DNA of 64,000 nucleotides from Heterohyrax brucei (GCA_028571685.1 CM053141.1:2542001-2606000), one strand, 5' to 3'; shown: positions 45,743 to 57,966, numbered from the stretch's first letter. The notes: generated by a model from the letters alone, not told the origin. Numbers and translations are program-made.

Positions 45743-45930
45743 GATGACAACTCTGATGGCCGTGCCAGGAGAAGAGGTCCTAAATTGCTTTGCAGGGTAG
45801 CCTGGAAGCTGGCATTGGTGCACAGCTTCCCAAGGGGATACTTGGAAGGTGACCATAATGATATTCACCGGTGAGGTCTGTAGTCTTGTTTTAGGATAAA
45901 TTTGCAAACTTAACTGGCAGGCCTAAAGCA
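45743..45930 (+). pseudogene. mariner transposase C-terminus and 3' end
   Basis: Sense continuation of the element from 44209: actctgatggccgtgccagg, aaattgctttgcagggtagc, tggcattggtgcacagcttc, ggggatacttggaaggtgac (a YLEGD-like ending, as in mariner C-termini), then the terminal repeat region (aatttgcaaacttaactggc). Frameshifts prevent a continuous reading. Confidence 0.82.
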
Positions 45931-45937
45931 GCAGACC

Positions 45938-46075
45938 TGTACAGTCTTACCGTCACCATTTCTAAGGCACATTCTTATCGTACTGTCTCCGAGACAGATT
46001 TGTTCTTTCTTTGGCATTCCGTAGACTATTCAATATTCTTTGCCAGTACCGCAATTCAAAGGTGTCGATTCTTAT
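45938..46075 (-). mobile_element. RTE LINE internal fragment
   Basis: Antisense blocks tctaaggcacattcttatcg, gagacagatttgttctttc and attcaatattctttgccagt. It lacks both ends and abuts a sense RTE head-to-head. Confidence 0.82.
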
Positions 46076-48138
46076 TCAGTCAGAACAAGGTAAGGCTGAC
46101 TATGAAACAAACCAACAACAGCTCATATGCAAGTTCAAATGAAGGAAATTAGAACAAGTCTACAATAGCCAAAGTGTGGTCTTGAGTATGTCCCACTGGA
46201 ATTTAAAGACCAGCACGAGAATAGACTTGATGCATTGAGCACTAATGACTGAAGAACTGTGGAGTGAAGTCAAGGGCATCGTATATGCAGAAACATTAAA
46301 AAGACAAGAAAAAGCCAAAATGGACATCAGGAGAGATTCGTATTTTTGACAGCACTTGGCTTGGCTTCAAAGTCAAGTAGCTAAAGAAAAATGAAGAAAA
46401 GATAAAGTGAAAGAGCTGAGTGGGAGATTTCAAAGTGTGGCTCAAGAGACAAATGATACGTGCAAACACCTGAAGATAGAAAACCGGTGTTCAGCATTTC
46501 TCAAGCTGAAGGAACTGAAGAAAAAAGTCAGGCCTAATGTGGCAGTGTTGGATTCTATGGGGTAATATTAAACCAAGCAGGAAGCATCAAAAGAAGACGG
46601 AAGGAATGCACGGTCACTACAGCAAAGAGAGTCTGGCAATTTCAAGGGGAAGCACATGGTCAGGAACTGATGGTGTGGAGGAAAGAGCTCCAGGCTGCGG
46701 CGACAGCACCGGCAGCAGACAAGGCCCCAGGAAGCGACAGCGCTCTAACAGACGCTTCACAAACGGACATGCTGGCGGTGCTCACTCAGCTGTCGCAAGA
46801 AGTGTAGAAGACGGCTTCCTGGTTAACCAACTGAAAACGGTTGACATTTATGCCTAGTTCCAAGAAAGGTGATCTGACTGAATATGAAAACTGTCAAACA
46901 TCATTATTTGTAGCACATACAAGTAAAATTTTGCTGAAGATCATTCAAATGTGTCTGTAGCAGTTTATCGACAGAGAACTGCCAGACTTTCAAGCTAAAT
47001 TCAGAAGAGAATGTGGAACCATGGGCGTGAAGTCAGAGGGATCCTGGCTAAAAGCAGAGACTACCAGACAGATGTTTACATGTATATTGCAAAGGCTTTG
47101 TATTGTGTGGATCATAACAAATTATAGATTATATTACAATGAATGAGAATTCCAAGACACTCAACTGTGCTCACAAAAAGCCTGCACATGAAACAAGAGG
47201 CAGTCATCTGAACAGATCAAGGGGATGCTGTGCGGTTTTAAATCAGAGACGTTATGTGTTAGGACCGTATCCTTTCACCACACTTATTCAATCTGTACAC
47301 TGATTGACTGAGAAGTTAGACTGCATGAATTAAAATGAAGCATCAGGATGGGAGAAAGACATGTTAACAACCTGTGACATGAAGATAACACGATCTTGCG
47401 TGCTGGAAGTGAAGAGTTGAGACATTTACTAATGAGCATCAAAGACCACAGCCTTCAGTATGGATTGTATTTCAACTTAAAGAAAACAAAAACTCTTACT
47501 ACTGAACCAATACAACATTGTAATAAATGGAGAAAAGGTTGAAAGCTGTCAAGGATTCCATTATACCAGGATCCACAATCAATACCCACGGAAGCAGCAA
47601 TCAGAAAATCAAACAATGCATTGCATTGGGCAAATACGAGCAAAAGACCTCTTTAAAGTGTTAAAAAGCAAAGACATCATCTTGAAAATTAAGATGGGCC
47701 TGACCAAGCCACAGTGGTGGTATCACCTCACATGTGTGTGAAAGCTGGATGGTGAATAAGAAAGACCAGAGAAGAACTGGCAACTTTGAACTGTGGTGTC
47801 AGCAAAGAATATCATGACCTGCCACAGGAATGAATGAATGTATCTTGGAGGAAGTAAAACCAAAATGCTCCTTTGAAGGAAGGATGGTGAGGTCCCTTCT
47901 CACATTCTCTGGGCACGTTACCAGGGGACATCAGTCCCTGGAGAAAGACATCACGCTTGGTAAAATACAGGAGCAGTGAACAAGAGGAACACCCTCAGTA
48001 CGATGCAGTCACGCGACGGCTGCACCAGTGGGCGCCAGGGTAACCACAGCGATGAAGACAGTGCCTGACCCTGGAGTGCTTAGCCATGTCACTGCGTGCG
48101 AGCCACGGCTTCACAGCAGCTAGTAACAGCAACAATCC
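46076..48138 (+). mobile_element. RTE LINE, long 5'-truncated copy
   Basis: Sense copy from the end of the endonuclease region (cagtcagaacaaggtaaggc) through the RT to the 3' end (cacagcagctagtaacagc), about 2.06 kb. The RT is strongly decayed and the YADD site near 47385 is destroyed. A 40-bp foreign-looking patch (tttgacagcacttggcttgg) lies at about 46340-46370. Confidence 0.9.
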
Positions 48139-48141
48139 TTC

Positions 48142-48625
48142 GGTCTTCTTTTTTCATCATCCAATTTTGAATACATCTGAAACAATGGATTGTCATTTTT
48201 TTCAAAGCTGTTGGAATCAAGCATAGAAGACGTCACAGCCGCACAATGCACTTGTTGGTGTTTTTAACTACCATGGAGTTAGTTCTGATTTATTACATTT
48301 CCGTGTGTAATATAACCAAACTTTGCCAAGTCCCGTAACATCCTGGTAATAGTAGGCTTCTTTGAGTGCAGTGTTACAGTCACTTTGTCAATCTGTTTAA
48401 AGAAGGATCTTCCTAATTTTTACTGACTCTCTATTTTATCAAGCATGATATCCTTCTGCAGGGTCCAAAGCAAGTAAGATGAAGTCTCATTATCCTCACT
48501 TCTAAGGAGTCTTCTGGTTGTACTTTTTCTAAGACAGATTTCTTTGTTCTGCTGGCATCCCATGGTATAGTCAATACAATGTGACAACACCACAGTTGAA
48601 ATGCATCACTTGGTACACAGAGTTT
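48142..48625 (-). mobile_element. RTE LINE 3' fragment(s), eroded
   Basis: From about 48253 antisense RTE is clear (ttttatcaagcatgatatcc, cttctaaggagtcttctgg, gtacacagagttttgc). The stretch 48142-48252 has weaker resemblance (ttcatcatccaattttgaat) and may be another piece. Confidence 0.75.
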
Positions 48626-48642
48626 TGCATTCACCATATTCT

Positions 48643-48885
48643 TCTGTTGTTGTTAGGTGCCATCAAGTGGGTTCAGATTCACAGCAACTCAACGTGCAGC
48701 AGAAGGAAATGGTATGTGGTCCTGTGCTGTCCTCACAGTTGTTATGTTTGAGCCCGTTGTTGTGGCCCCTGCCCAACCGTCTCATTGAGGGTTTCTCTCT
48801 TTTTCAATGAATTTCTGCTTTACCAAGCCTGATGTCTTTCTCCAGGAACTAATCCTACTGATAACTTGTTCAAAGTAATAAATTC
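48643..48885 (-). mobile_element. RTE LINE 3' fragment
   Basis: Starts with the terminus tctgttgttgttaggtgcca and runs to gataacttgttcaaagta. A SINE-like 3' tail (gttcgattctgttctacagt, ggaatggacttgagggcaat) follows at about 48893-48950. Confidence 0.87.
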
Positions 48886-49189
48886 ATGTACCTGGCAGTT
48901 CGATTCTGTTCTACAGTCACTATGTGTTGGAATGGACTTGAGGGCAATGGGTAATTGGTAACTCAAAGGCACTATAATTCCCTTTTGAATATAAAAAAAG
49001 TAATTCTGCCATATATAAGCACATGACTTTATTATCAACCAAAACATACAATGCTGAAATATATGAAACATGAAAATTTGAAATTTAAAGCAATAGAAGT
49101 TGTGCTTGGTGAACACGACGTCATTGAACTATCTTGGGTATCATGCAGTTTCCTTGGCTGTACCCTTTATGGGCATGAGTTACTGCTGT

Positions 49190-50098
49190 CAGGTGCCTTC
49201 GAGTTGATTCTGACTCACAGTGACCTTACGTACAACAGAAATGCAGCACTTCCCAGTCCTGCTCCATGCGCACAAGGGTTTTTATGCTTAAGCCTATTGC
49301 TGTAGCCACTGTGTAAATCCGCCTCCTGGAGGACCTTCCTCTTTTTTGCTGACCCTCTACTTTACCAAGCATGATGTCCTTCTCCAGGGACTGGTCCCTC
49401 CTGACAACATGTCTAAAGTATGTAAGACACAGTCTCACCATCTTTGCTTCCCAGGAGCGTTCTGGTTATACTTCTTCCAGAACAGACCTGTTTGTTCTTC
49501 TGGTGGTCCATGGTACAGTCAATATTCTTCTCCAACACTACAATCAATTCTTTTTCTGTCATCTTTGTTCATTGTCCAGCTTTCCTATGCACATGATGCA
49601 TTGAAAATCCCATGGTTTGGTCAGGTGCACTTATTCTTCAAGGTGGCATCTTTACTTTTCAACACTTTAGAGATGTCCTTTGGAACAGATCTTCCCAATG
49701 CAATGTGTCTTTAGATTTCTTGACTGCTTCTTCCATGGGTATTGATTGTAGGACCAAGTAAAATGAAACCCTTGACAACTTCAATGCTTTCTCTATTTAT
49801 TGTGATATCGCTTACTGGTCTAGTTGTGAGGATTTTTGTTTTCTTGCGGTTGGGGTGCAGTCCACACAGAAAGTTGTGGCCTGAACTTCATCAGTAGCTG
49901 TTTCAAATCTTATTCACTTTCAGTAAGCAGGATTGTATCACCTGCATAAAGCAGTCTGTGAATGAGTCTTCCTCCATTCCTGATGTTTTGTTCTTCATAT
50001 ACTCCAGCCTCTCGGATAAAGGCATGATGATAGGATACAATCGCGACACACATCTTTCCTGACTTTAAACCATGTAGTGTCCTCTCATTCTGTTGGCC
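49190..50098 (-). mobile_element. RTE LINE 3' part, about 0.9 kb
   Basis: Antisense from ctgctgtcaggtgccttcga to gactttaaaccatgtagtgt. The catalytic motif area near 49940 reads gtatcacctgcataaagc, so YADD is lost. Frame 49226-49441 minus is a good C-terminal match (RLCLTYFRHVVRRDQSLEKD). Confidence 0.92.
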
Positions 50099-50270
50099 TA
50101 GATTCCCTCACTTTATAACTGTACTCTTGAAAATTCCACATAGGAACAATTGCTTTGTTGAAACTAAGGAACAATATTGCCCTAAATCTTAAACAATATG
50201 AAAATGTTTCCCTTCTTATCTTGTGATTTAATAGACTTTTATATATCTAAAATTTTAAGATCACAAAATT

Positions 50271-50552
50271 ATCTTAGAAGCAAGAATGATGAGATCAGGC
50301 ACCATCTCACAGACTTTGGACATGTCATCAGGAGGGACCAGTCCCTAAAGAAGGACATCATGCTCAGTGAAATAGAAGGCGAATGAAAACCAGAAAGAAA
50401 CACAGCGAGGTGCAAGCGACACGGTAGCTACAAAAAAAGAGCTCAAGCATAGCAATGATTGTGTGGATGGTCTGAGACAGGCAGTGTTTTGTTCTGTTGT
50501 ACACCAAGTCACTGTGAGTTAGAAGAAACTCCATAATACCTAAGAACATCAA
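50271..50552 (+). mobile_element. RTE LINE 3' fragment, sense
   Basis: ttagaagcaagaatgatgag, cagactttggacatgtcatc and aggagggaccagtccctaaa, ending taatacctaagaacatcaac. Confidence 0.9.
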
Positions 50553-50717
50553 CATTTGTACCCTAGAGAAAATACTAGCACCTTTCAAAAGTACTGAAAT
50601 CAGCCATTTAACAAATAGACACTCTGGTGCCAACAATACTATTTATGTTGAGAAAATAATATTTCATATTGCATTCTGGGCCCAGTACTCATTTAAAATG
50701 ATTTGTTTACTTTTTTG

Positions 50718-50905
50718 TTGTTGTTGAAAACACACAGAATATACAGCAACACAACAATTTCTATATGTAGAACTCACTGACACTGCTCACATTCCAGGTT
50801 GTTCGACCGTCCTCACCACCTTTTTAGAGCTGTTCCTCGTCAACATCATCTCACTGATTCCTAACCTTCCCATCTAAACCCAGTAGGTAGTTTTAATGGG
50901 AAAGG
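50718..50905 (+). mobile_element. Possible L1 3' UTR fragment
   Basis: cacaacaatttctatatgta, ccaggttgttcgaccgtcc and tttagagctgttcctcg follow the order of a mammalian L1 3' UTR. The divergence is high. Confidence 0.45.
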
Positions 50906-51400
50906 TAAATTTGAATAATTGTGTGGTTTATTTGCTAAGCTAACTGGTCACCCAAAGTCATGGTCTTCCTTCCACCATTTAGGCCGGTCACTATGCCACA
51001 GTCCCTCGTTCAGCTGGTGGGACCATGGACCTGTTCCTGTCAGTGGGGAGGAGGCGAGAGTGAGGTGGGTGATGTCTTAACCAAGTCCATGTGGATCTCC
51101 ACCCTCTGAAACATAGAGGCCTAAAGGGACAGTGCAGGTACATGCTAGATGAGTCTTGGACCATCGAATCAGCAAATGCAGGAGAGCCACATCTCAACTG
51201 ATGACATTCCCACTGTACCTGTCTGTTTCCTATTCACCGTCACCACTGACACACTACTTTGTGTTGCAGGAATGGAGAGCCCGCTTTTCTGTGTGTTCTA
51301 GGTTAGAGCTTGACAAAGAGAAAACAGGTACATCATCTGGATGATGATAGCAAAGAGGAAGCCAATATTCCCTGTCCTAGTCTCCTAGTCCATCACATGT
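50906..51400. other. Unassigned spacer
   Basis: No recognised feature. Confidence 0.4.
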
Positions 51401-53365
51401 CTATCAGTTTGTCTTACTGTGGTGGCTTGAGTGTTTCTGTGACACGGGCAGAGTTGCCAGTGGGATTGCAAATACCCAGTAGGGTCATGCTTGGTGGACA
51501 GGTTTATCTGAGCTTCTAGACTAACGCAGACTAAGAAGGAGAACCTGACAGTCTACTGCTGAGAAAACTGACCAGTGAAAACCATACAAATAGCAGAGGA
51601 CCGTTATGTGATAAAGTGCTAGACAATGAGGAAGGGCTGCCTCCTCAAAGTAGACTCTACCTTAATAATGTGCATGGAGTCCAAATTTCAGGTGGCATCT
51701 TGACCTGCTGATACGGCATGCTCAAAAGAAGAAACAGCTGCGAGTTTCCATTAATAATCAGAACATGCAAAGTACAAAGTACAAATCTAGGAAAACTGGA
51801 GTCATAGAAAATAAAATGGAACACATAAAGACCAACACCCTAGGCATCAGTGAGCCGAAATGGGCTGGTATTGGCTGTTTTGAATCAGACAGTCATACAA
51901 AAAATAACAATTGAAGATGAATGATATCCCGTTCATCACCAAAAAAGGGCATTTGAAGATCTATGCTGAAGTACAACTCTGTCAGTGGCAGGACAGTATC
52001 CACATGCCTACAAGGAAGACCAGTTAATATGATTATTACTCAAAGTTATGCAAACAACCACTAAGGCCAAGATGAAAAAATTGAAGATTTTTACCAATTT
52101 TTGCAGTCTGAAACTAATCAAGCATACGATGGAGATTCACCGATAATGACTTGTGATTGGAATGAAAACGTTGATAAAAGGATGGATTGGTAGCTGGGAA
52201 ATACGGCCTTGGTGATAGAAATGTTAACAGAGGTCACATGACAGAATTCTGCAAGACCAAAGACTTATTCATTGCAAATACCTTTTTCAACAACATAAAT
52301 GGTGACCATACACGAGGACTTTGCCACGTGGGGCACAAGAGAATAAAAATGATTACATCTGTGTGGAAACCATGGAAAGGCCCGATATCATCAGCCAGAA
52401 CAAGGCCAGGGGTTTACTACAGAACAGACCACCAATTTCTCATATGCAAGTTGAAGCTGAAGTTGAAGAAAATTGGAGAAACTTTAACCATGACAGCCAA
52501 ACTACAACCATGACTATATCTGACCTGAACTTAAGATCATCTTAAGTATGTGTTTACTATGTTTAGCACTAATTTTACAAGTTGTGAAACGACATGAAAG
52601 ACATTATACATGACGAAAATAGAAGTCATTTAAAAAATAAGAAAGGGCGAATGTGTATGTGCAAAAGGATATCAGAAGAGACTCTGAAACTTGTTCCTGA
52701 ACATAGAAGGGTAAAGTGTTAGGACGAAGCGTGCAAGGCCTGGAATTAGACAACAGCAGGGGAATAATAGTGCTGACATTTCTCAAGCTGAAACAACTGA
52801 GGAAACAATTCAAACCTCGGGTTTCAATATTGAAGGATCCTATGGGAAAATACTAAATTATAGAGGAAGCATCAAAGAAGATAGAAGTAATACACAGAGC
52901 CATTGAGCCAAAAACGAACTGGTTGATGTTCAATCATTTCAGGAGGTTGAATATGATCAAGAATTGATGGTATTGAAGGAAGAAGTCTAAGCTGCAATGA
53001 AAACTTTGGCAGGACAGAAAAAAGGCGGCTACAAGAATTGACAGAGCCCTAACTGGCATGTTTCAACATGTAGCCTGAGTTCCAGAAGTGCCCACTTGTT
53101 TACACCAAGGTATGTGGAAGACAGCTATCTGACCAACCAACTGGAAAAGTCTGTATTTACACCTACTCTAAAGAAGATGATTCAATATAATTCTAAAAGT
53201 ATCATACATGTCATTAATATCATACACATGTAAAATTTTGCTGAAAATCATTCAAAAGTGGCTGCAGCAGCACACTGACGGGAAACTGGATTTAGAAGAG
53301 GACATGGACCAAGGCTATCACTGCTTGAGTCAGACGGATCAGGCCTGAAAGCTGAGAACATCATT
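51401..53365 (+). mobile_element. RTE LINE with 5' UTR, 3'-truncated
   Basis: This sense copy contains the 5' UTR (ctatcagtttgtcttactgt, tggtggacaggtttatctga, agagtagactctacc-like at 51630-51665), the endonuclease, linker and start of the RT. Frame 52187-52513 reads EFCKTKDLFIANTFF and RTDHQFLICKLKL; the TDHQ word corresponds to the catalytic D-H pair of AP-type endonucleases. It stops near 53365, so the catalytic RT motif and the 3' end are missing. A LINE copy without its 3' end implies later deletion or rearrangement. Confidence 0.9.
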
Positions 53366-54335
53366 ATGGTCAGATGTCTTAACTGAGTCAGGATTGTTCC
53401 CACTGGCAGGTATAACTCATACAAAATAATTGCAGCAGTCTTCAAAGATATTGGGGCTCCCTTCACAAGTTTGTTCCTCACCGTTGTAATGAAAGGTCTG
53501 TCCTCTGGGAGTCCTACGTGTGAGTCAGTGGGGCTGACGTGATGAGGCTGCTCTGACAGGCTGGGTTCACCAAGCATTCGGATACAGGCCCTTCAGGCAC
53601 GGCTGAGTTATTCCCATCAGACGACAAGAGAGGGGATAATGTTTTTACTGTAGAGGGTGGCTTAGCAGACAAAGAGGAAATAATAACCTCTTCAGACGGG
53701 TCTGAAGGGCTGGCTACTTTGGCATGCGTGGCTCAGTGGGATTTAGGGGCTCAGTGTTCCCAGTTTTCTGATTATCTGCTCATACGTCCCTAAGTTCCAG
53801 GATCCCATTGCTTCTCAATCAGCAATCTCACTTTAACTTCAAACACCATTCACGTTTGGGAATTCAGTCAGCACTGAAGTTCTTCCACTCTTACCTTAAG
53901 CCTCTGCATTTGTTTTTCATTAGAATCAGCTATACTGCTACAAGAAATAAGACTTTCTTCCAAGGTAACAGTGAGAATTTTGAGGTCTTTTACAGTGCTT
54001 GAACTGTAACTGCAAAGTCATTCCTTTCTTTTATCTCTTTGTCTAGTGAAAGTATAGCCAACCAAGTAGCTTTTTTATACTTCTCATTACGTAAAAAATA
54101 TAGAAAATTATTAAACATGCAATCAATTGGTAGAGCCTCTACTTCTTACCAATATTTGATCTATTAATGATGATGCTCTGCATATTAATATTGCCACCTC
54201 AGGCCATGGATCAGCAGTGCCCTCTTTACTACTGGAGGCAGAGTTAGCAGTGCCTTTAACACTAGTCAGGCTTAGGAACCAGCTTAGAAAGCCCGCCCCT
54301 GTGATTTTGTCTCTAGAACCGCTCTCAGTAAAAAA
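53366..54335. other. Unassigned intergenic DNA
   Basis: The 109-codon minus frame at 53248-53577 spans the RTE edge and has no known domain. Confidence 0.4.
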
Positions 54336-54990
54336 ATATGTTAGGGTTGTAGTCTCTAGAGAACCCAAACCGGGGTGGGGGAGAGAGAGAGAGAGAGATT
54401 GCATACCATACCCTTTGCCCTGGAGTTGGTTCCAATTCACAGTGACCACATGTTTACTGTGGTCACATATGTGTATATATAACTAATGAAAGAGAGAGAG
54501 ATTCTTCAGGAGGAAATGGCTCATGAAGTTGCAGAGGCTGGCAAATCAGAAGTCTGCAGGTTAGGCATCTGGCTGGAGGCTTCTCCCGATGTACACAGCA
54601 GTAGACGCTGATGAACCAGACATCAGCAGGTCAGATAGCAGGCCGCTGGCTCGCACATTACGAAGGCCAAGAATCCCGAGATGAGCAGGCAGTACAGCAG
54701 GTAACCGGCTCAAGTCCAAGACTGGGTATCAGATGATGACGAGCCAGATGCAGGGTCCAGAGCCAGTGACATTTGCCAGTATGTCTGTATACATATTGGA
54801 TGCAGGATGCATACACGAGGAAACTCCCTTTACAACAGATTGACTTATCACACCAGATCCCATAACAGAAGATGACTTCATCATTATACAACTTTTAATT
54901 ACATCAATATAGAACTGCCAACCTACATCATTACAAAATGGTGAAATCGCTGAGATTCACGGCCCAGCCAGGCTGACACACAACTTTAAT
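54336..54990 (-). mobile_element. MLT1/MST-like MaLR LTR, antisense
   Basis: The order gttagggttgtagtctctag, ggaaatggctcatgaagttg, aggccaagaatcccgagatg, gaggaaactccctttacaac and ggcccagccaggctgacaca matches antisense ERVL-MaLR LTRs of an older type than the others here. A (GA)n microsatellite (about 54380-54398) and a 60-bp RTE/SINE-like patch (gttggttccaattcacagtg) lie inside. A 9-bp inverted repeat gtgaccaca/tgtggtcac flanks 54449. Confidence 0.7.
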
Positions 54991-55464
54991 CATCATACTG
55001 GCTATGAAATTAAGATACAGAAATCAGTAAGTTTTCTAAATACAAGTAAAAGTTAAGGAATATAGTGGAAGAATATAAGAGAAATAAAAGTGGATAAAAA
55101 TTTAGACATTAACTTAACAAAATATGTACACAATCTATAGGAATAAAAATTTAAAAAATACACTGAGGAATGCATAAAATATTTAATTAATTAAAAAGGC
55201 ACATGCTGTCCCTGGATCACATAATATTTTACTGTATAAAAGCTACTTTTCTACAAATTTGACTATGCATCTAATGAAAACCAATAAACATACGAAGAGG
55301 ATTATTTGTAGAAATAGATAAGCTAATTCTAAAGAACTAACGTATTAATAGATAAAACGTTCCCCAGAAAGAAGTGAAAAGAGCTCAAACCAGACCTATC
55401 AGACTTTAATCCTATAATAGAAAGGAAGAGTAATTAAAATAGTACAGTGTTTGAATTATCCTTC
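54991..55464. other. Unassigned AT-rich DNA
   Basis: No recognised feature. Confidence 0.4.
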
Positions 55465-56130
55465 TGGCCAGGGTGGATTAAAAGAGATGGGACTAATTCT
55501 TCTTCCTCAAACAGCAAAAAATCTGGACAAAAACACATGAAATATTTTTTGAGCTATTAGACATAGGGCAACCAACGACGTGCCCTGAGAGACAGACAGG
55601 ACACGGAAAGATGGGTGGTGAGCTTCCTTCCCGGAGAGGATTCCCAGCCACAGCCCAGGAGGGGCTGCCCAGCAGAGGAGGGGCTCGGCAGATTTGCTGG
55701 GCTGACAGGATGGAGTTGGACTTCGAAGAAACCCAAGTAGTGGTCAGACTTGGAAATCTAATGCAGGAATTCACAGGCCGCCCGGAGGGCCCTCAGCAGG
55801 CAGAATGTTGTTGGAGCACTGAATACTTAGTTCTGGACTAGACACAGCTCAGTCCCTGCCATCAAATGTTAGAAGAAAAACTTAAGAGGATAAAATATTT
55901 TCCAAGTAACTTAACTGCATCTCAGAACAGAGTTCAAGAATATACACAGCATTGGAAATTGTGGAAGTTGTTTTGCTGCTCATAATCAACTCACAAGCTA
56001 AAGCCTTAAGGGGAAATGAAGGAGGACTCAGGTGAATAGACACCTACGATGAAAAGCTGAAAATTACCTTTTTTAAAAAAAAGAAATTAAAAAAAAAAGA
56101 CAAGCATGGGTGAAAACCATTGACTGGATA
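55465..56130 (+). mobile_element. Possible LINE 5'-region sequence (tentative)
   Basis: A moderately GC-rich block (cagccacagcccaggagggg, agcagaggaggggctcgg, cctcagcaggcagaatgttg) passes into an A-rich end with A-runs near 56075-56098. This organisation recalls an L1 5' UTR/ORF1 junction. The assignment is weak, and unrecognised single-copy DNA is possible. Confidence 0.3.
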
Positions 56131-56737
56131 AATACTTACAATATATACATGCCAAACAGTGTATGTGTGTGTGAGAGAGAGAGATCAAGAGATCTATTCA
56201 TGTGTTCCATTTATTCGGAAAGATGACAATTCAGAGAAGAAGAGATTTGTGCTCAGATCTCATATCTACAGCCTGAGGATCCACAGGACTGCCAGTGTGA
56301 GAAGGGAACTTGGTGGATACACGCTAAGTCTAAAAGGAGGCATCACTTACCCAAGGCCAGAGGTGCTGTGGATTTTGAACACAGACAGTGCTCAGAAGTC
56401 TTTGCAAGTGAAGAACTTTGTCTGGGCTGTGGAGCAGCACTTGTTAACAATGTGGGTGGTAGGAGGGTGTCCACTGATATCCCCAGCCCTCTGTCAGCAT
56501 CTTAGGGACAGAGATGCCAGGGCTGCATTGTCCCAGTGATGCCCAGCGTGTCCAGGTGCTACTTCTTGTTTTTGTGTAAGCATCTCTTCTTTGAAAAATT
56601 TTACTGTCTATTAATCTTGTGTATAAAAAAAATAATAAAGAGTTTTGCTTGCTCAGTTATTTGTTTGAAGAAAAAGATTATGGTTACTAATAATACCAAG
56701 AAAATACTTAAACTCTTCAAGTTGTTCAATAAATATG
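56131..56737. other. Unassigned intergenic DNA
   Basis: The 126-codon plus frame at 56159-56539 begins in a GT/GA microsatellite and shows no known domain. I see no splice or promoter support. Confidence 0.35.
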
Positions 56738-57260
56738 GAAAAGCTTGCTTGCTGAAAGTGAAGAGGACTTGGAGCATTTGCTCATGAAGATCAAAGACTG
56801 TAGCCTTCAGCAGAGATTATACTTCAACATAAACCAAAATCCCTCACATCTGACCAATCAGCAACATGACAATAAACAAAGAAAAGACTGAACTGTTAAG
56901 GATTTCCTTTTACTTGAGTCCACAATCAACACCCACAGAAACAGCAGTCAAGAAATCAAATAACATGTTGCATTGGGTAAATCTGGTACAAAATACTTTT
57001 TTAAGAATCTGAAAAGCAAAGACGTCCTTCTAACAATTAAAGGGGACCTGACACAAGCCATAGTCTTGTCAGTCACCGGATAGACATAGCAGGGCTGGAC
57101 AGTGAGAAAGGAAGACAGAAGAGCTGGTGCACTTGGATTGTGATGTTGGGGAAGAATGGTATATATAGCAGGGCTTGCTGAAGAACCAATGAATCTATCT
57201 CAGAGAAAATACAGCCAGAACGTTCCTTAGAAGCAAGGATATTGAAACTCTGTCTCACAT
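56738..57260 (+). mobile_element. RTE LINE 3' part, left of an LTR
   Basis: Sense RTE starting just after the catalytic motif (gcttgcttgctgaaagtgaa), through ccacaatcaacacccacag and agaagagctggtgcacttgg to gaaactctgtctcacataa, where an LTR begins. Confidence 0.9.
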
Positions 57261-57714
57261 AATCATGAATTGAGTTATGTTCCCCCCAAAATGTATATGT
57301 TGGTCTGATACAGCTATGATTCCAACATGGTGCCATTCCTCCCACGTGTTGTGAATCCTGCCTCTGTGATATTGATTATGGAGAATGGGCTGCAGTTGTG
57401 TTAGTGAGGCAGGAATCAAGCTACAAGCTCATGGGACAGAAGGGAGAGAGGTGAGAAGAGGAAGTTGGGAACCTCACACCACCGAGAGAGCAGCATCAAG
57501 AGCAGAGCACGTCCTTTGGACCTGAGGTTCCTGTGCAGGGATGCTCTCCTGAATTTGGACTCAGCCCACTGGACTGTGTTAACTTTTCTTGTTGAATGTA
57601 CTTGGAATTTACAAGTGGATTTGCAGATTCTCGGACTGTGACAATAAAAGTTTCTCTTCATGAAGCCTTCTACTGGTGGCATTTTCCGTTAGAGCAGTAC
57701 CAGGTGACTAGCAG
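57261..57714 (+). mobile_element. MaLR-type LTR inserted in RTE
   Basis: tcatgaattgagttatgttc (first bases of the LTR lost), ctgcctctgtgatattgat, gcagagcacgtcctttggac, a polyadenylation region, and the end ttagagcagtaccaggtgac-tagca. No clear target duplication remains. About 75 bp of RTE is missing on the right, so a deletion accompanied or followed insertion. Confidence 0.82.
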
Positions 57715-57778
57715 TGTCTGTGGGATCTGCAATGTTTTGGGTAGCAGACATAGGACTTAACCACTACCCCACCTGACA
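57715..57778 (-). mobile_element. Afrotherian SINE head fragment, antisense
   Basis: gggtagcagacataggactt followed by aaccactaccccacctg is the antisense tRNA-derived head. The body is missing. Confidence 0.6.
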
Positions 57779-57940
57779 CAGAAAAGGAAGACCCTTGGTG
57801 AGCTGGATTGACAGTGACTGCAAGAATGGGCTTAACCACAGCACCCACTGTGAAGGTGGTGCAGAAGTGGACAGTATTCTGTCCTGTTATACAGAAGGCT
57901 GCTGTGAGCAGGAGTCTCCTTGATGACACCTAACGACCAC
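57779..57940 (+). mobile_element. RTE LINE 3' end, right of the LTR
   Basis: acacagaaaaggaagaccct and tggattgacagtgactgcaa, ending ccttgatgacacctaacgac. Confidence 0.88.
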
Positions 57941-57966
57941 AGAAACAGCAGCATGTACAAAGTGTG

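Noticed and set aside
45938..48138. Head-to-head RTE pieces as a twin-priming product
   Set aside because: The inverted piece comes from the element's 3' region and overlaps the content of the sense piece, whereas twin priming would give adjacent non-overlapping parts.
56159..56539. 126-codon open frame as a candidate exon
   Set aside because: It begins in a GT/GA microsatellite and has no recognisable domain or splice context.
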